Shown here: positions 53,794 to 63,530 of the stretch, piece by piece
Numbering within the stretch: the stretch's first letter is position 1
Layout: each line of letters starts with the position of its first letter
From: JBPOFM01 sp041391925
GTDB lineage: Bacteria > Bacteroidota > Bacteroidia > Flavobacteriales > Flavobacteriaceae
Assembly: GCA_041391925.1 (NCBI GenBank)
Contig: JAWKNA010000003.1
Span: forward strand, 697,549 to 761,548
Length of the DNA: 64,000 nt
Direction of reading: 5' to 3'
Position numbers and translations under genes: made by a program
Notes under the pieces: model-generated
Databases searched by the model: none
Seen by the model: the letters and a program-made list of their open reading frames with translations, nothing else
Told to the model about the DNA's origin: nothing

Positions 53794-55442
53794 TGGCGTT
53801 AAAATCAATCAATCCAACTACCACCAACGCTTGGAAATCTCTTAAGTCTCACTTTGATGTCATAAAAAATGTGCATATGACCGAATGGTTTGCACAGAAC
53901 CCTGAGCGAGCGAGTCAAATGACCATTAAGTGGGAAGATTTCTATGTGGATTTTTCAAAAAACAGAATCAATACAGACACTGTCCAATTACTTCTTCAAC
54001 TGGCCAATGAGGTAAACCTGAAAGATGCCATTTCAAAATATTTTTCGGGTGACATCATTAACCAAACAGAAGGCAGAGCTGTGGCCCATGTGGCACTTCG
54101 TAACCCAAACCACGTTGATTTTTTTGTCAATGGTGAAAACGTGATGCCTGAAATAAGGAGAGTCAAAACTCAAATTAAGAATTTTACTGAGGAAATTGTT
54201 TCAGGACATCGAAAGGGTTTTACCAATAAACGATTTACAGATATCGTCAACATTGGTATTGGTGGCTCAGATTTGGGGCCAGCAATGGTTGTAGAAGCAT
54301 TGCAGTATTACAAAAATGATTTGACGACTCATTTTGTGAGTAATATAGATGGAGACCATGTGTATGGGGTTTTGAAAAAACTGAACCCAGAAACGACTTT
54401 GTTTGTGATTGTTTCCAAAACATTTACCACCCAGGAAACCTTAACCAATGCGACTACGATTAAAGAGTGGTTTTTAAAATCGGCATCAACTCAAGATATA
54501 GCCAAACATTTCATTGCAGTATCATCCAATATTGAAAAGGTTAAAGTTTTTGGAATCGCCGAAAACAACATTTTTCCAATGTGGGATTGGGTTGGTGGAC
54601 GTTTTTCGCTTTGGAGCGCTGTGGGATTGTCCATCAGTCTTTCGGTTGGGTATGCAAATTTCGAGCAATTATTATTTGGAGCCCACAAAATGGATCAACA
54701 TTTCGAGAATGAGGATTTTGACCGCAACATTCCCGTTGTTTTGGCTTTGTTGACCATTTGGTATAATAATTTCTTTGAAGTTGAGAGTGAAGCCGTCATT
54801 CCATATTCGCAATATCTAAATCAATTTGCCACCTATTTGCAACAGGCTATTATGGAAAGCAATGGCAAAAGTGTGGATAGAAGTGGAAAACCGGTCAATT
54901 ATCAAACAGGAAGCATCATATGGGGAGAACCAGGGACTAACTCTCAGCATGCTTTTTTTCAAATGATCCATCAAGGCACCAAATTGATTCCCGTAGATTT
55001 TATAGGTTTTGCAAAATCTTTGCATGGAAACAAAGACCATCAAGATAAACTGATGTCTAATTTCATTGCTCAATCGGAAGCTCTTTTAAAGGGAACATCT
55101 AAAGAAGAAGTCATTGCTGAACTGCGCAAGCAAACACTTTCTGAAGACGATATCGAGCGTTTAACACCCTTTAAAATCTTTGAAGGAAATAAACCCACAA
55201 CAACGATTCTTATCAATAAACTGTCTCCAGAAAGCCTTGGCAAATTGATTGCTCTTTACGAACATAAAATCTTCGTCGAAGGAGTCATTTGGAACATTTT
55301 CAGCTATGACCAGTTTGGTGTAGAGCTCGGCAAACAACTTGCCAATACTATTTTAAAAGAATTTAATAGTAAAGAACCAATTGCCAAACATGATGTTTCG
55401 ACCCAACTTCTTCTGCAGTACTATAAATCTTTAACACAATAG
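53793..55442 (+). CDS. pgi: Glucose-6-phosphate isomerase
   Basis: PGI interconverts glucose-6-phosphate and fructose-6-phosphate. The 549-residue protein starts MALKSINPTTTNAWKSLKSHF and has NIGIGGSDLGPAM, WDWVGGRFSLWSAVGLSIS and the C-terminal signature ending in YDQFGVELGK, plus EPGTNSQHAFFQMIHQGT with catalytic residues. The fructose-6-phosphate product is the substrate of GlmS, encoded elsewhere in the window. It is the last gene of the DUF3108-kynA-M23-pgi unit. Confidence 0.97.
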   Translation: MALKSINPTTTNAWKSLKSHFDVIKNVHMTEWFAQNPERASQMTIKWEDFYVDFSKNRINTDTVQLLLQLANEVNLKDAISKYFSGDIINQTEGRAVAHVALRNPNHVDFFVNGENVMPEIRRVKTQIKNFTEEIVSGHRKGFTNKRFTDIVNIGIGGSDLGPAMVVEALQYYKNDLTTHFVSNIDGDHVYGVLKKLNPETTLFVIVSKTFTTQETLTNATTIKEWFLKSASTQDIAKHFIAVSSNIEKVKVFGIAENNIFPMWDWVGGRFSLWSAVGLSISLSVGYANFEQLLFGAHKMDQHFENEDFDRNIPVVLALLTIWYNNFFEVESEAVIPYSQYLNQFATYLQQAIMESNGKSVDRSGKPVNYQTGSIIWGEPGTNSQHAFFQMIHQGTKLIPVDFIGFAKSLHGNKDHQDKLMSNFIAQSEALLKGTSKEEVIAELRKQTLSEDDIERLTPFKIFEGNKPTTTILINKLSPESLGKLIALYEHKIFVEGVIWNIFSYDQFGVELGKQLANTILKEFNSKEPIAKHDVSTQLLLQYYKSLTQ

Positions 55443-55601
55443 TTGTTAAAAACTTCTTAAAAGTTTAGTATTTTTAGGGGTCTTCCAACTACCAAAAATC
55501 GTAAATTCTGCTCGTTAAAATTTCTTAACATTTAGTTAAAGTACAACTAAAAGGTTATTTCGATTTTTGCAAAAATATTTAAAGACTAACAAATAATTCT
55601 A

Positions 55602-58148
55602 ATGAAAAAAACAACTCGAATTTTATTTACAATTGCTACTTTGATGCTAACTACAATTGTAATGGGTCAAAGCAAGGTCACTGGAAAAGTGATGGGTTCT
55701 GACATGAATGGACCACTTCCAGGTGCTAATGTTATAGAGAAAGGCACTACAAATGGTACCACAACAGATTTTGATGGTAATTTTTCTTTGACAACCACAA
55801 CTTCCTCTGGAGAGATTGTTGTCAGTTATGTTGGCTACAATAAGCTTACGATTTCCTTTTCTAGTGATCAGGATTTAGGTACATTAACCTTAGATCCGAG
55901 CGAGGTTGGACTTCAAGAGGTGCAAATTATTGCATCTGTTGCGGTAGATAGAAAAACACCTGTTGCCGTCTCAACAATCAAAGCGGCGGATATTGAATTG
56001 AAATTAGGAACTCAAGAATTTCCAGAGATCTTGAAATCTACACCTGGTGTTTATGCCACGAAATTAGGAGGAGCTTATGGAGATGGACGTGTGAGTTTGA
56101 GAGGTTTTGATTCAGAAAATGTGGCAGTCATGATTAATGGTGTACCCGTTAACGATATGGAAAATGGAAAATTGTATTGGAGTAACTGGGCTGGTCTGGG
56201 TGATGTTACCAGCAGTATGCAAGTTCAGAGAGGTTTAGGTGCCTCCAAAGTGGCCGTGCCTTCCATAGGCGGTACCATTAACATTATTACCAAAACAACA
56301 GATGCTGTCGCTGGAGGAAATATTGTTTTAGGAGGTGCAAATGACGGATATTTTAAATATGGAGCAACAGTTTCAACTGGTTTGATGGATAATGGCTTTG
56401 CCGCAACTGTTATGGCAGCTAAAATTTCTGGTGATGGTTATGTTGATGGAACTGAATTTGATGGTGTAAACTATTTTGTAAATGTCTCTAAAGAAATTAA
56501 TGATGCGCATACTTTGGCGTTCACTGCTTTTGGAACTAAACAAACTCATGGACAGCACTTTAACAGAAGAACAATAGCAGAAACAAGGGATACAGAAGCT
56601 GGACCTCAAAAATTTAATCCAGATTGGGGCTATTATAGAGGTCAAGTGGATTATATATCCTATAATTTTTACCATAAACCACAATTGTCCTTGAACCACT
56701 ATTGGACAATCAATGATAATACTTCATTGTCTACTGCGCTCTATGCATCGTTTGGTAATGGTGGCGGAAGAAGAGATGATGGTGATAAACTTGGTAGTGC
56801 CGACTATAGATTGGGTGGCGATGACCAACCAATAGATTTTGATAAAGTTGCTGAGGAAAATATGGCAAGAGGCGTCTTGGGGTCGTCCGATATTCTCTAC
56901 GATTCTAGAAATTCCCATAAATGGTATGGCATTCTAAGTACTTTGAAAACTAAATTTGCTGAGAACATCACTTTCACAGGAGGTTTGGATGCAAGATATT
57001 ATGTAGGTTCTCACTGGTATCAAGTACTGGATTTGTTAGGAGGCGATTATTATATAAATCCAAACACTAGCGACAATAACTATAACGCAGCATTAAAAGT
57101 TGGAGATAGATTCAGTAAAGATTATGATGCCACAGTGGTGAATGCTGGTTTATTCGCACAAGCAGAATATGAGATTAATGATCAATTGACTACATTTCTA
57201 GCCGCTTCACTTTCCAATACAACCTATAGCTCTGAGGATTTTATTAAATATGCACCTAACGATCCAGATAGAAAATCTGATAAACCGAATTATGTCGGGT
57301 ATAGTGTAAAAGGAGGTGCAAATTACAATATAGATGGCACCAATAACGTATTTGCCAATATTGGATACTTCTCTAAAGCTCCTTTCTTATATGGTAATGT
57401 ATTTTTGAGCGACAGATCTACAGAAGTAAACAAAGATGCCCTTAATGAAGATGTATTTAGTGTTGAATTAGGGTATGGTTATAGGAGTTCAACCTTTTCC
57501 GCAAATATAAATGTGTATAGAACTTCTTGGTTAAATAAATCATTGACAGGTTCGAGATCTGATGATGATGGAAACAGGGTCTATTATAATGTCCCTGGAT
57601 TAGATGCATTACATCAAGGCATTGAGGTGGATTTTAAATACAAATTAAATGAAGATATAGGTATCACAGGTATGCTCTCATTGGGAGATTGGAAATGGAA
57701 TAGCAATGCCATAGGATACGTTCGTGCTGAAGATGGTACTTTAATAGGTGATCCGGTTACCGTGTATGCAGATGGATTGAAAGTCACAGATGCTGCCCAA
57801 ACTACATTTGCATTAGGTGCCAATTATAAAGTAATGAAAGAAACCACTTTATACTTAGATTACAATTATGCAGATAATCTGTATGCATTTTACAGCATTA
57901 CAAGTATTAATACAAGAGGTGCCGAAGATTCTTGGAAAGTACCAGCCTACGGGTTGTTCGATTTAGGCCTTACACATAATTTTAAGCTTGGTAATTTTGA
58001 CACAACTATTACAGGAAGAATGAATAATGTATTTAACACATTATATATTTCTGATGCAAATAATGGACCTTCTGGCACTTATGAAGATGCTTCTGTATAT
58101 TATGGTGCAGGTAGAACGTTTAGCGTTGGTTTAAAACTTAATTTTTAA
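55602..58148 (+). CDS. TonB-dependent receptor with CarboxypepD_reg-like domain
   Basis: The 848-residue outer-membrane receptor has a signal peptide (ILFTIATLMLTTIVMGQ), a CarboxypepD_reg-like domain (~22-100, VTGKVMGSDMNGPLPGANVIEKG ... DFDGNFSL), a plug (~115-230, RVSLRGFDSENVAVMINGVPVNDMENG ... GLGASKVAVPSIGGTINIIT) and a beta-barrel ending in GRTFSVGLKLNF. It is 11 bp upstream of a lipoprotein gene, and the two form a unit. The substrate is unknown; the plug with a SIGGTINIITK motif is of the colicin/ferric-siderophore type rather than SusC. Confidence 0.93.
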   Translation: MKKTTRILFTIATLMLTTIVMGQSKVTGKVMGSDMNGPLPGANVIEKGTTNGTTTDFDGNFSLTTTTSSGEIVVSYVGYNKLTISFSSDQDLGTLTLDPSEVGLQEVQIIASVAVDRKTPVAVSTIKAADIELKLGTQEFPEILKSTPGVYATKLGGAYGDGRVSLRGFDSENVAVMINGVPVNDMENGKLYWSNWAGLGDVTSSMQVQRGLGASKVAVPSIGGTINIITKTTDAVAGGNIVLGGANDGYFKYGATVSTGLMDNGFAATVMAAKISGDGYVDGTEFDGVNYFVNVSKEINDAHTLAFTAFGTKQTHGQHFNRRTIAETRDTEAGPQKFNPDWGYYRGQVDYISYNFYHKPQLSLNHYWTINDNTSLSTALYASFGNGGGRRDDGDKLGSADYRLGGDDQPIDFDKVAEENMARGVLGSSDILYDSRNSHKWYGILSTLKTKFAENITFTGGLDARYYVGSHWYQVLDLLGGDYYINPNTSDNNYNAALKVGDRFSKDYDATVVNAGLFAQAEYEINDQLTTFLAASLSNTTYSSEDFIKYAPNDPDRKSDKPNYVGYSVKGGANYNIDGTNNVFANIGYFSKAPFLYGNVFLSDRSTEVNKDALNEDVFSVELGYGYRSSTFSANINVYRTSWLNKSLTGSRSDDDGNRVYYNVPGLDALHQGIEVDFKYKLNEDIGITGMLSLGDWKWNSNAIGYVRAEDGTLIGDPVTVYADGLKVTDAAQTTFALGANYKVMKETTLYLDYNYADNLYAFYSITSINTRGAEDSWKVPAYGLFDLGLTHNFKLGNFDTTITGRMNNVFNTLYISDANNGPSGTYEDASVYYGAGRTFSVGLKLNF

Positions 58149-58159
58149 AAAATATTGAA

Positions 58160-59821
58160 ATGAAAAGAATAATCTATTTAGTAACAATTTTAGGAGCAAT
58201 CTTAGTAGGTTGTAATCCTTTAGACGACATTAACAACGATTTGGATAATCAAGACCAAGGAGCGGTGGCAAGTGCAGAATACACGTTGACAGATGATGAC
58301 TACGATGCTTTAGAATTGCCATTTGGAAGTTTCGACAGTGAGGATGATGCCAAAGAAATGTTACCTGCATATATTGATTCAGAATTATATCCATATTTAG
58401 GAAATGGTTCTTCCGTTTTAATTGGATATAATCTTTATGTGGGTGCAGCCGAAGGTGTGAGCGACTACACAGGTGCGGAGGTCTACAATTTAACGAATTC
58501 AGATTATGCTGCAACAGGCAGTGATGCTTTCGGATTTTACCCCAACATAGATGCGACGACAAAAATCCCAGATGTGTTGTCAGCTCAAATTACAAGCCCA
58601 ACTGAAGGACAAATAGAATTAGCCACCTACAAGCAATACACAGAAATTCCAGAAGTAGGTTTGGCAAATTTGGTAGAGTATAATTTCGCAGGAAGTTTAG
58701 AAGGATGGTCTATCGGAGAAGAATTTGGTACAGATGCTGTATGGACCTCTCAAACTGGATATGTACAGGGAAATGGCTATTTTGGAGGTCAAGTTCCAAA
58801 TATAGAGTGGTTAATTTCCCCAGAAATAGATTTAACATCCGAAACGGATTTAAAACTTCAAATAAAACAACAAGTTGATTTCGTTGGCGACATATCTTTG
58901 ATTAAAGTTTTAGTCAAAACGGATTGGGATGGCACCACATTAGATGTCAATACATGGGATGAAATTACTTTTGCCAATATGCCTGCAAGTGGTGGAGGGA
59001 TGACTCTCTCTGAAGATTATGACTTTTCAGCCTACGATGGACAAACAATCCACATTGCTTTTAGATATGAGTCTACAGATTCTGATGCCACTCGTTGGAG
59101 AATCGAGTCTTTGGCTATTAAAACATTGGGAGCTACTGGTGCGACCGATTCCAAAGGAGAATATTTTATGTTTACAGAAGGTTCTTGGGAAGCGGTGGAA
59201 GATGTATATTATTTGAGTTCCGCAGATTATAATTCCATGGGAACAGGTTCTGGACAACCTGGTCAATATGATAACTTCAGCAGTTCTCTACCAGCTGATA
59301 CTTATATACCAGCATATTTGGAGATGACTGCACCTTACTCTTACGCTCAAGATGATGAGAACATAATCGTAATTTATAAATACTATTCAAGTACTTGCAG
59401 TTGTACCCAAACTAGAGGTAATTTATATACGGTTGTAGATGGGCAATGGACTCCCCATCAAACCACTGTGGCAACAACATTGCAGTTTGGTAAAGAGAAC
59501 GGTGTTTGGGTACCAGACAATACCATTCGATATACATTGACAAACGAAGATTATGAATACATGGGAACAACATTGGTAGGAGACACCAATATAACTGGAG
59601 GCCTTGCCACGTTAACAGATTATCATGATTATGATTCATCTTGGAGTCAAGAAGATATCCGTTATTCACTAGCGATATTATTAAATCACATTGATCCTAA
59701 TGCTGAAGAAGGTCAAAAATATCTTGTAAGTTACCTCGTTTATTCTGGAGGAATTGCAGAATTCAGTATGAAATTTATAAAAAATGAGGGTGAATGGGTA
59801 GATCCTGATACACTTGATTAA
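58160..59821 (+). CDS. Lipoprotein with choice-of-anchor/DUF5017-like domain and four YxLTxxDY-type repeats
   Basis: The 553-residue lipoprotein (lipobox AILVGC, C18, then NPLDDINND) has a carbohydrate-binding-like beta-sandwich (~175-330, VEYNFAGSLEGWSI ... WRIESLAIKTLG) resembling choice-of-anchor J/DUF5017. Outside this domain a motif recurs at about residues 40 (YTLTDDDYDAL), 109 (YNLTNSDYAAT), 348 (YYLSSADYNSMG) and 457 (YTLTNEDYEYMG). It is the TonB receptor's partner, 11 bp downstream. It likely binds the receptor's ligand at the cell surface (inference). Confidence 0.82.
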   Translation: MKRIIYLVTILGAILVGCNPLDDINNDLDNQDQGAVASAEYTLTDDDYDALELPFGSFDSEDDAKEMLPAYIDSELYPYLGNGSSVLIGYNLYVGAAEGVSDYTGAEVYNLTNSDYAATGSDAFGFYPNIDATTKIPDVLSAQITSPTEGQIELATYKQYTEIPEVGLANLVEYNFAGSLEGWSIGEEFGTDAVWTSQTGYVQGNGYFGGQVPNIEWLISPEIDLTSETDLKLQIKQQVDFVGDISLIKVLVKTDWDGTTLDVNTWDEITFANMPASGGGMTLSEDYDFSAYDGQTIHIAFRYESTDSDATRWRIESLAIKTLGATGATDSKGEYFMFTEGSWEAVEDVYYLSSADYNSMGTGSGQPGQYDNFSSSLPADTYIPAYLEMTAPYSYAQDDENIIVIYKYYSSTCSCTQTRGNLYTVVDGQWTPHQTTVATTLQFGKENGVWVPDNTIRYTLTNEDYEYMGTTLVGDTNITGGLATLTDYHDYDSSWSQEDIRYSLAILLNHIDPNAEEGQKYLVSYLVYSGGIAEFSMKFIKNEGEWVDPDTLD

Positions 59822-59834
59822 TATATTGAGAATA

Positions 59835-59861
59835 AAAAATCCCGCTTTAAGCGGGATTTTT
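59835..59861. terminator. Bidirectional intrinsic terminator
   Basis: An 11-bp stem (59835-59845 with 59851-59861) with a 5-nt loop has an A-run on one side and T-run on the other. It serves both the receptor-lipoprotein unit and the gldD operon. Confidence 0.9.
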
Positions 59862-60448
59862 TATTTCCACCTCAAACTCTCCATAATATGTTGAATATCG
59901 TTTTTAAGATATACAGCAGCAGGATAAATGGAATCATAATTAGGCTTTGCATAAAAATATAGAGAACCATTTAGGAAATGTTTGGTACTGTCCGTCACAT
60001 AAAATTGGGACTGCGATGCTGCATTGCCACCTACTTCATAAAACATACCAAAAACATGGTGTTCTTTATTTACATACGGTTGTTCTACAATTTCATCTGC
60101 CTTAATCACATGTTTTTGTGTTAGATTTTGAGCGTCTTTTATGAAGTTCAACAATTGTTCCTTTGATGAAACATTTTTATAAGTAAGATAAATTGTTCCC
60201 TTTAAAGTAGGATAGTCGATGTCAATACCATACATATTATTCACAGAATCCATTTTAACGCTTCGTATGCGTTCCGCTAGCTGGTTTTTATCAAATGTAA
60301 ATGGCAGTGGCACATTTACATTTTTATATTCAGGTTGAGGATATTCCAATCGCAAATAGGCTCTTGGTTTAGGGATTGGGTCATTACCACAAGCTAAAAA
60401 TAGACTTGCAATAATTGGACATACAACATGTTTTAGTTTGAAAAGCAT
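59861..60448 (-). CDS. gldD: Gliding motility lipoprotein GldD
   Basis: GldD is a lipoprotein required for gliding and associated T9SS function in Flavobacterium. The 195-residue protein has a lipobox (LFLAC, C20), GNDPIPKPRAYLRLEYPQPEY, IDYPTLKGTIYLTYK, and the family-typical VFGMFYEVGGNAASQSQFYVTDSTKHFLNGSLYF. It is 26 bp after gldE on the minus strand, the conserved order ssb-gldE-gldD. It may work with T9SS to secrete the two T9SS-tagged proteins in the window. Confidence 0.93.
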   Translation of the reverse strand: MLFKLKHVVCPIIASLFLACGNDPIPKPRAYLRLEYPQPEYKNVNVPLPFTFDKNQLAERIRSVKMDSVNNMYGIDIDYPTLKGTIYLTYKNVSSKEQLLNFIKDAQNLTQKHVIKADEIVEQPYVNKEHHVFGMFYEVGGNAASQSQFYVTDSTKHFLNGSLYFYAKPNYDSIYPAAVYLKNDIQHIMESLRWK

Positions 60449-60474
60449 TAATCGAGATTCGTTTTGGGAACAAC

Positions 60475-61782
60475 TTAATTCAAAATTGTAAATTTCATTT
60501 GTTTGATACGTTTTTTATCAAGTGCTTCGATAGTAAAAACGTAATTTTTAAAATTTATTTTACTTCCTCTCCTTGGAAAGATGCCAGAAATTTCCAGTAC
60601 AAACCCGGCCAATGTTTCTGCTTCTCCTTTATTGTCCTCAAAATCGGTTAGGTTTTCAAGATTGACAATTTTATAAAAATCCTTGAGAGGTGTTTTGCCC
60701 TCAAATGAATAATTGTTCTCATCGATTTTAGTAAAGGCCAAATCATCATCATCAAACTCATCACTAATGTCTCCAACAATTTCCTCAATAACATCTTCAA
60801 GAGATACGACACCGGAAGTGCCACCATATTCATCAACAACAACAGCAAGATGTACTTTTTTGGTTTGGAATTCCACCATCAAATCGTCGAGTTTTTTATT
60901 TTCAGGAACAAAAAATGGTTCACGTAGTAAAGTTGTCCAGTCGAATTGCTTTCTGTCAATATATGGTAGGAGGTCTTTAACATACAAAATACCAATCACG
61001 GTATCGATGCTATCTTTATAAACAGGAATTCGAGAATAGCCATTTTCGACAATTTGGGGCATAATGTCGGAAAACTTTTCTTCACTCTGTAAGGCAAATA
61101 TATCAATACGTGGGCGCATGACCTGTTTGGTATCGGTATTTCCAAAAGAAACAATGCCCTGTAGAATCTTTTGCTCTTCATGCGTTGTGTCACTTTCTCT
61201 TGTAAGTTCCAATGCTTGCGAAAGTTGATCGACACTGATGTTGGATTTCTGTTTTCCGAGTTTATTTTGAATGCCGATTGTTATTTGTCGCATTGGTGAA
61301 CTGATGGGAGAAAAAACTATATCCAAAAATCTGATAGGGTACGCCATAAAGGTTGAAAATTGGATGCGGTTTCTACTGGCATAGACTTTAGGAATGATTT
61401 CACCAAAAAGCAAAATAAGAAACGTAACCAATACAACTTCCAACAGAAACCGAACCCATGCAATATCAATATTATAAAACACAAATTCACCAAGATATGC
61501 GAATAGAATAACAATACCTATGTTGATGAAATTATTGGCGACTAAGATAGTGGCCAACAATTTCTTGGGCCTTTCCAACAATTTTGAAATGATTTCAAAC
61601 TTCTTTGAACCTTGTTGCAGTCCATTATCAAGATCAGAACGTGTCAATGAAAAGAGTGCCACTTCTGCACCAGAAATAAGCGCGGAGCACAACAGCAAAA
61701 TAAGAATTAGAATAATGCCTAAAATCAATGAAACATTATCAGAAGAAAATAAAATGACTAAACTCGTGGGCTCTGGGTCCAA
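60475..61782 (-). CDS. gldE: Gliding motility-associated protein GldE (CorC/HlyC-type)
   Basis: The 435-residue membrane protein has an N-terminal CNNM/DUF21 region (~15-160, LILILLLCSALISGAEVALFSLT, LLEVVLVTFLILLFGEIIPKVYASR), a CBS pair (~205-335, MRPRIDIFALQ, VVVDEYGGTSGVVSLEDVIEEIVGDI) and a C-terminal CorC_HlyC domain. Family members may handle divalent cations; the gene name derives from its association with gldD. It lies between ssb and gldD. Confidence 0.9.
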   Translation of the reverse strand: MDPEPTSLVILFSSDNVSLILGIILILILLLCSALISGAEVALFSLTRSDLDNGLQQGSKKFEIISKLLERPKKLLATILVANNFINIGIVILFAYLGEFVFYNIDIAWVRFLLEVVLVTFLILLFGEIIPKVYASRNRIQFSTFMAYPIRFLDIVFSPISSPMRQITIGIQNKLGKQKSNISVDQLSQALELTRESDTTHEEQKILQGIVSFGNTDTKQVMRPRIDIFALQSEEKFSDIMPQIVENGYSRIPVYKDSIDTVIGILYVKDLLPYIDRKQFDWTTLLREPFFVPENKKLDDLMVEFQTKKVHLAVVVDEYGGTSGVVSLEDVIEEIVGDISDEFDDDDLAFTKIDENNYSFEGKTPLKDFYKIVNLENLTDFEDNKGEAETLAGFVLEISGIFPRRGSKINFKNYVFTIEALDKKRIKQMKFTILN

Positions 61783-61849
61783 TAGAGATATAATTGGTTA
61801 AACAAAATCCCCGTTAATTTTAACAGGAATGGAATTTTTACTAGACAAA

Positions 61850-62281
61850 TCAAAACGGAAGGTCATCATCCTTTTCATCCATATCATTGCTCTGACTTAA
61901 TTGAGAAGAAGGTTCATGGGTATTTGGTGGTCCTTGTTTCTCTTTTTTAGTGCTTAAAAAAGTAAAATCAGTGCATTGTATTTCGGTAGAAAAGCGCTCT
62001 ATACCTTTATCATCGGTCCATTTTCTGCTTTTGATGCGTCCTTCCACATAAATCATATCACCTTTACTCAAATATTTTTCACAAATTTCGGCTCCTTTAT
62101 TTCGCAACACAATATTGTGCCATTCTGTATTGGTGACACGCTCGTTCGTTTTTTTGCTGGTATAGGTTTCATTGGTCGCGAGAGGAAAGCGTCCAACGCA
62201 ATCACCACCTTCAAAATAGTGCAGTTTCACTTCATCGCCAAGATGCCCAATCAGCATTACTTTATTTAGAGTTCCAGACAT
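61850..62281 (-). CDS. ssb: Single-stranded DNA-binding protein
   Basis: The 143-residue SSB has an OB fold (MSGTLNKVMLIGHLGDEVKLHYF ... EWHNIVLRNKGAEICEKYLSKGDMIYVEGRI) and a disordered, polar tail ending DDDLPF, the conserved partner-binding tip. It lies 70 bp after mutY and 67 bp upstream of gldE, so a DNA-repair pair and gliding genes share the locus. Confidence 0.97.
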   Translation of the reverse strand: MSGTLNKVMLIGHLGDEVKLHYFEGGDCVGRFPLATNETYTSKKTNERVTNTEWHNIVLRNKGAEICEKYLSKGDMIYVEGRIKSRKWTDDKGIERFSTEIQCTDFTFLSTKKEKQGPPNTHEPSSQLSQSNDMDEKDDDLPF

Positions 62282-62351
62282 AACATTAAATTATTACTGC
62301 AAAAATAACTTTTTGCAGCGACTTATTAAAAGTAATGAAAATTTCCCTTTC

Positions 62352-63398
62352 TTAAATAGGAAAATTAAATTCATCGATAAAGTTAGAGATGAGAATAGAG
62401 GTTGGATAGTTTCTCAATTCACTTATTGGTATTCCTTTTTCTGGAAGTTTATCGACTTCTACAATCCAAAATCTGGTGTGCAGATGTTGATGCGACAGTT
62501 TGTGTACAATATCAGCTTCATTATAAAGACTGTATTCAAAAGAAGAGCCTTTTAATAATTCCAAAATAAATGGATGGTTTTTAAAATTCTGACTTTGTAA
62601 GGGCGTTTTGGATTCCAATAATGGAAATTGATATAGGTTTTGCCAAATGCCTTTTGAATTCCGTTTTTCAAAAAGTGTTTTTTTGTCTGAAGAAACAAAG
62701 ACTAAAAAATTAAAATGTTTAATGGTTATTTTAGTTTTTTTGAGCTTTACGGGAAGTTGATTTATCAATCCTTTTTGGAGCGCTACGCAACTTGTATTAA
62801 AAGGGCAAACATTGCAATCGGGGTTTTGTGGCTTGCATTGGATGGCTCCAAACTCCATGAGGGCTTGATTATAGTCTCCAGGATTTCTTTTGTCAATCAA
62901 TGACGAGGCTAAGGATTTGAAGTCTTTGATGCCTTGGGTGGAATTGATGGGTGTTCCTATTCCAAAATAACGGGATAAGGCTCGATACACATTGCCATCA
63001 ACCACGGCTGTAGGTTCATCAAAACATATGGAAGCAATCGCACTTGCCGTATAATCGCCAATTCCTTTTAATTTAATTAAGTCTTTATAGCTGTCTGGAA
63101 ATTTTCCATGTAAGTCTTTAACAATATGTTTGGCCGTGAAATGCAAATTGCGGGCACGAGAATAATAGCCCAAACCTTGCCAGAGTTTTAAGACCTCATG
63201 TTCCTCAGCGTTGGCCAAGTGGAAAATTGTAGGGAATTTGGTAACAAAAGCGTCATAGTATGGTAATCCTTGCTTAATCTGGGTTTGCTGAAGAATTATT
63301 TCGGATAGCCAAATAAAATAAGGGTCTTTTGTGTTTCGCCAAGGAAAATCTCTCTTGTTTATTGAATACCAATAGGTTAAAGTTTTGCTAAAATTCAT
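62352..63398 (-). CDS. mutY: Adenine DNA glycosylase MutY
   Basis: MutY removes adenine paired with 8-oxoguanine. The 348-residue protein has catalytic E33 (WLSEIILQQTQ), a helix-hairpin-helix (KGIGDYTASAIA, ~111-122), catalytic D134 (VDGNVYRAL), and a [4Fe-4S] cluster with C188, C195, C198 and C204. The C-terminal NUDIX-like domain for 8-oxoG recognition follows. First gene of the mutY-ssb-gldE-gldD block, divergent from the HU gene. Confidence 0.95.
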   Translation of the reverse strand: MNFSKTLTYWYSINKRDFPWRNTKDPYFIWLSEIILQQTQIKQGLPYYDAFVTKFPTIFHLANAEEHEVLKLWQGLGYYSRARNLHFTAKHIVKDLHGKFPDSYKDLIKLKGIGDYTASAIASICFDEPTAVVDGNVYRALSRYFGIGTPINSTQGIKDFKSLASSLIDKRNPGDYNQALMEFGAIQCKPQNPDCNVCPFNTSCVALQKGLINQLPVKLKKTKITIKHFNFLVFVSSDKKTLFEKRNSKGIWQNLYQFPLLESKTPLQSQNFKNHPFILELLKGSSFEYSLYNEADIVHKLSHQHLHTRFWIVEVDKLPEKGIPISELRNYPTSILISNFIDEFNFPI

Positions 63399-63458
63399 TT
63401 GGAAAGTTCTGTAAATGCAAAAGTAAATCTTTAGAAGGTTAAATTTTAATTAATTAGG

Positions 63459-63491
63459 TTTGAAATATTGAAATTAAAATTCCTATATTTG
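63459..63491 (+). promoter_or_regulatory. Bacteroidota-type promoter of the HU gene
   Basis: TTTG (63459-63462) and TATATTTG (63484-63491), spaced 21 bp, match the -33/-7 consensus. The start codon at 63531 is 39 bp downstream, after an A/T-rich leader. Confidence 0.6.
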
Positions 63492-63530
63492 CATCCCTTA
63501 TAATTAATAGTAACCCTAAAATTAATAACA

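Noticed and set aside
55450..55466. A weak hairpin after pgi
   Set aside because: The stem is only 6 bp of mostly A-T pairs and cannot be called a terminator with confidence.
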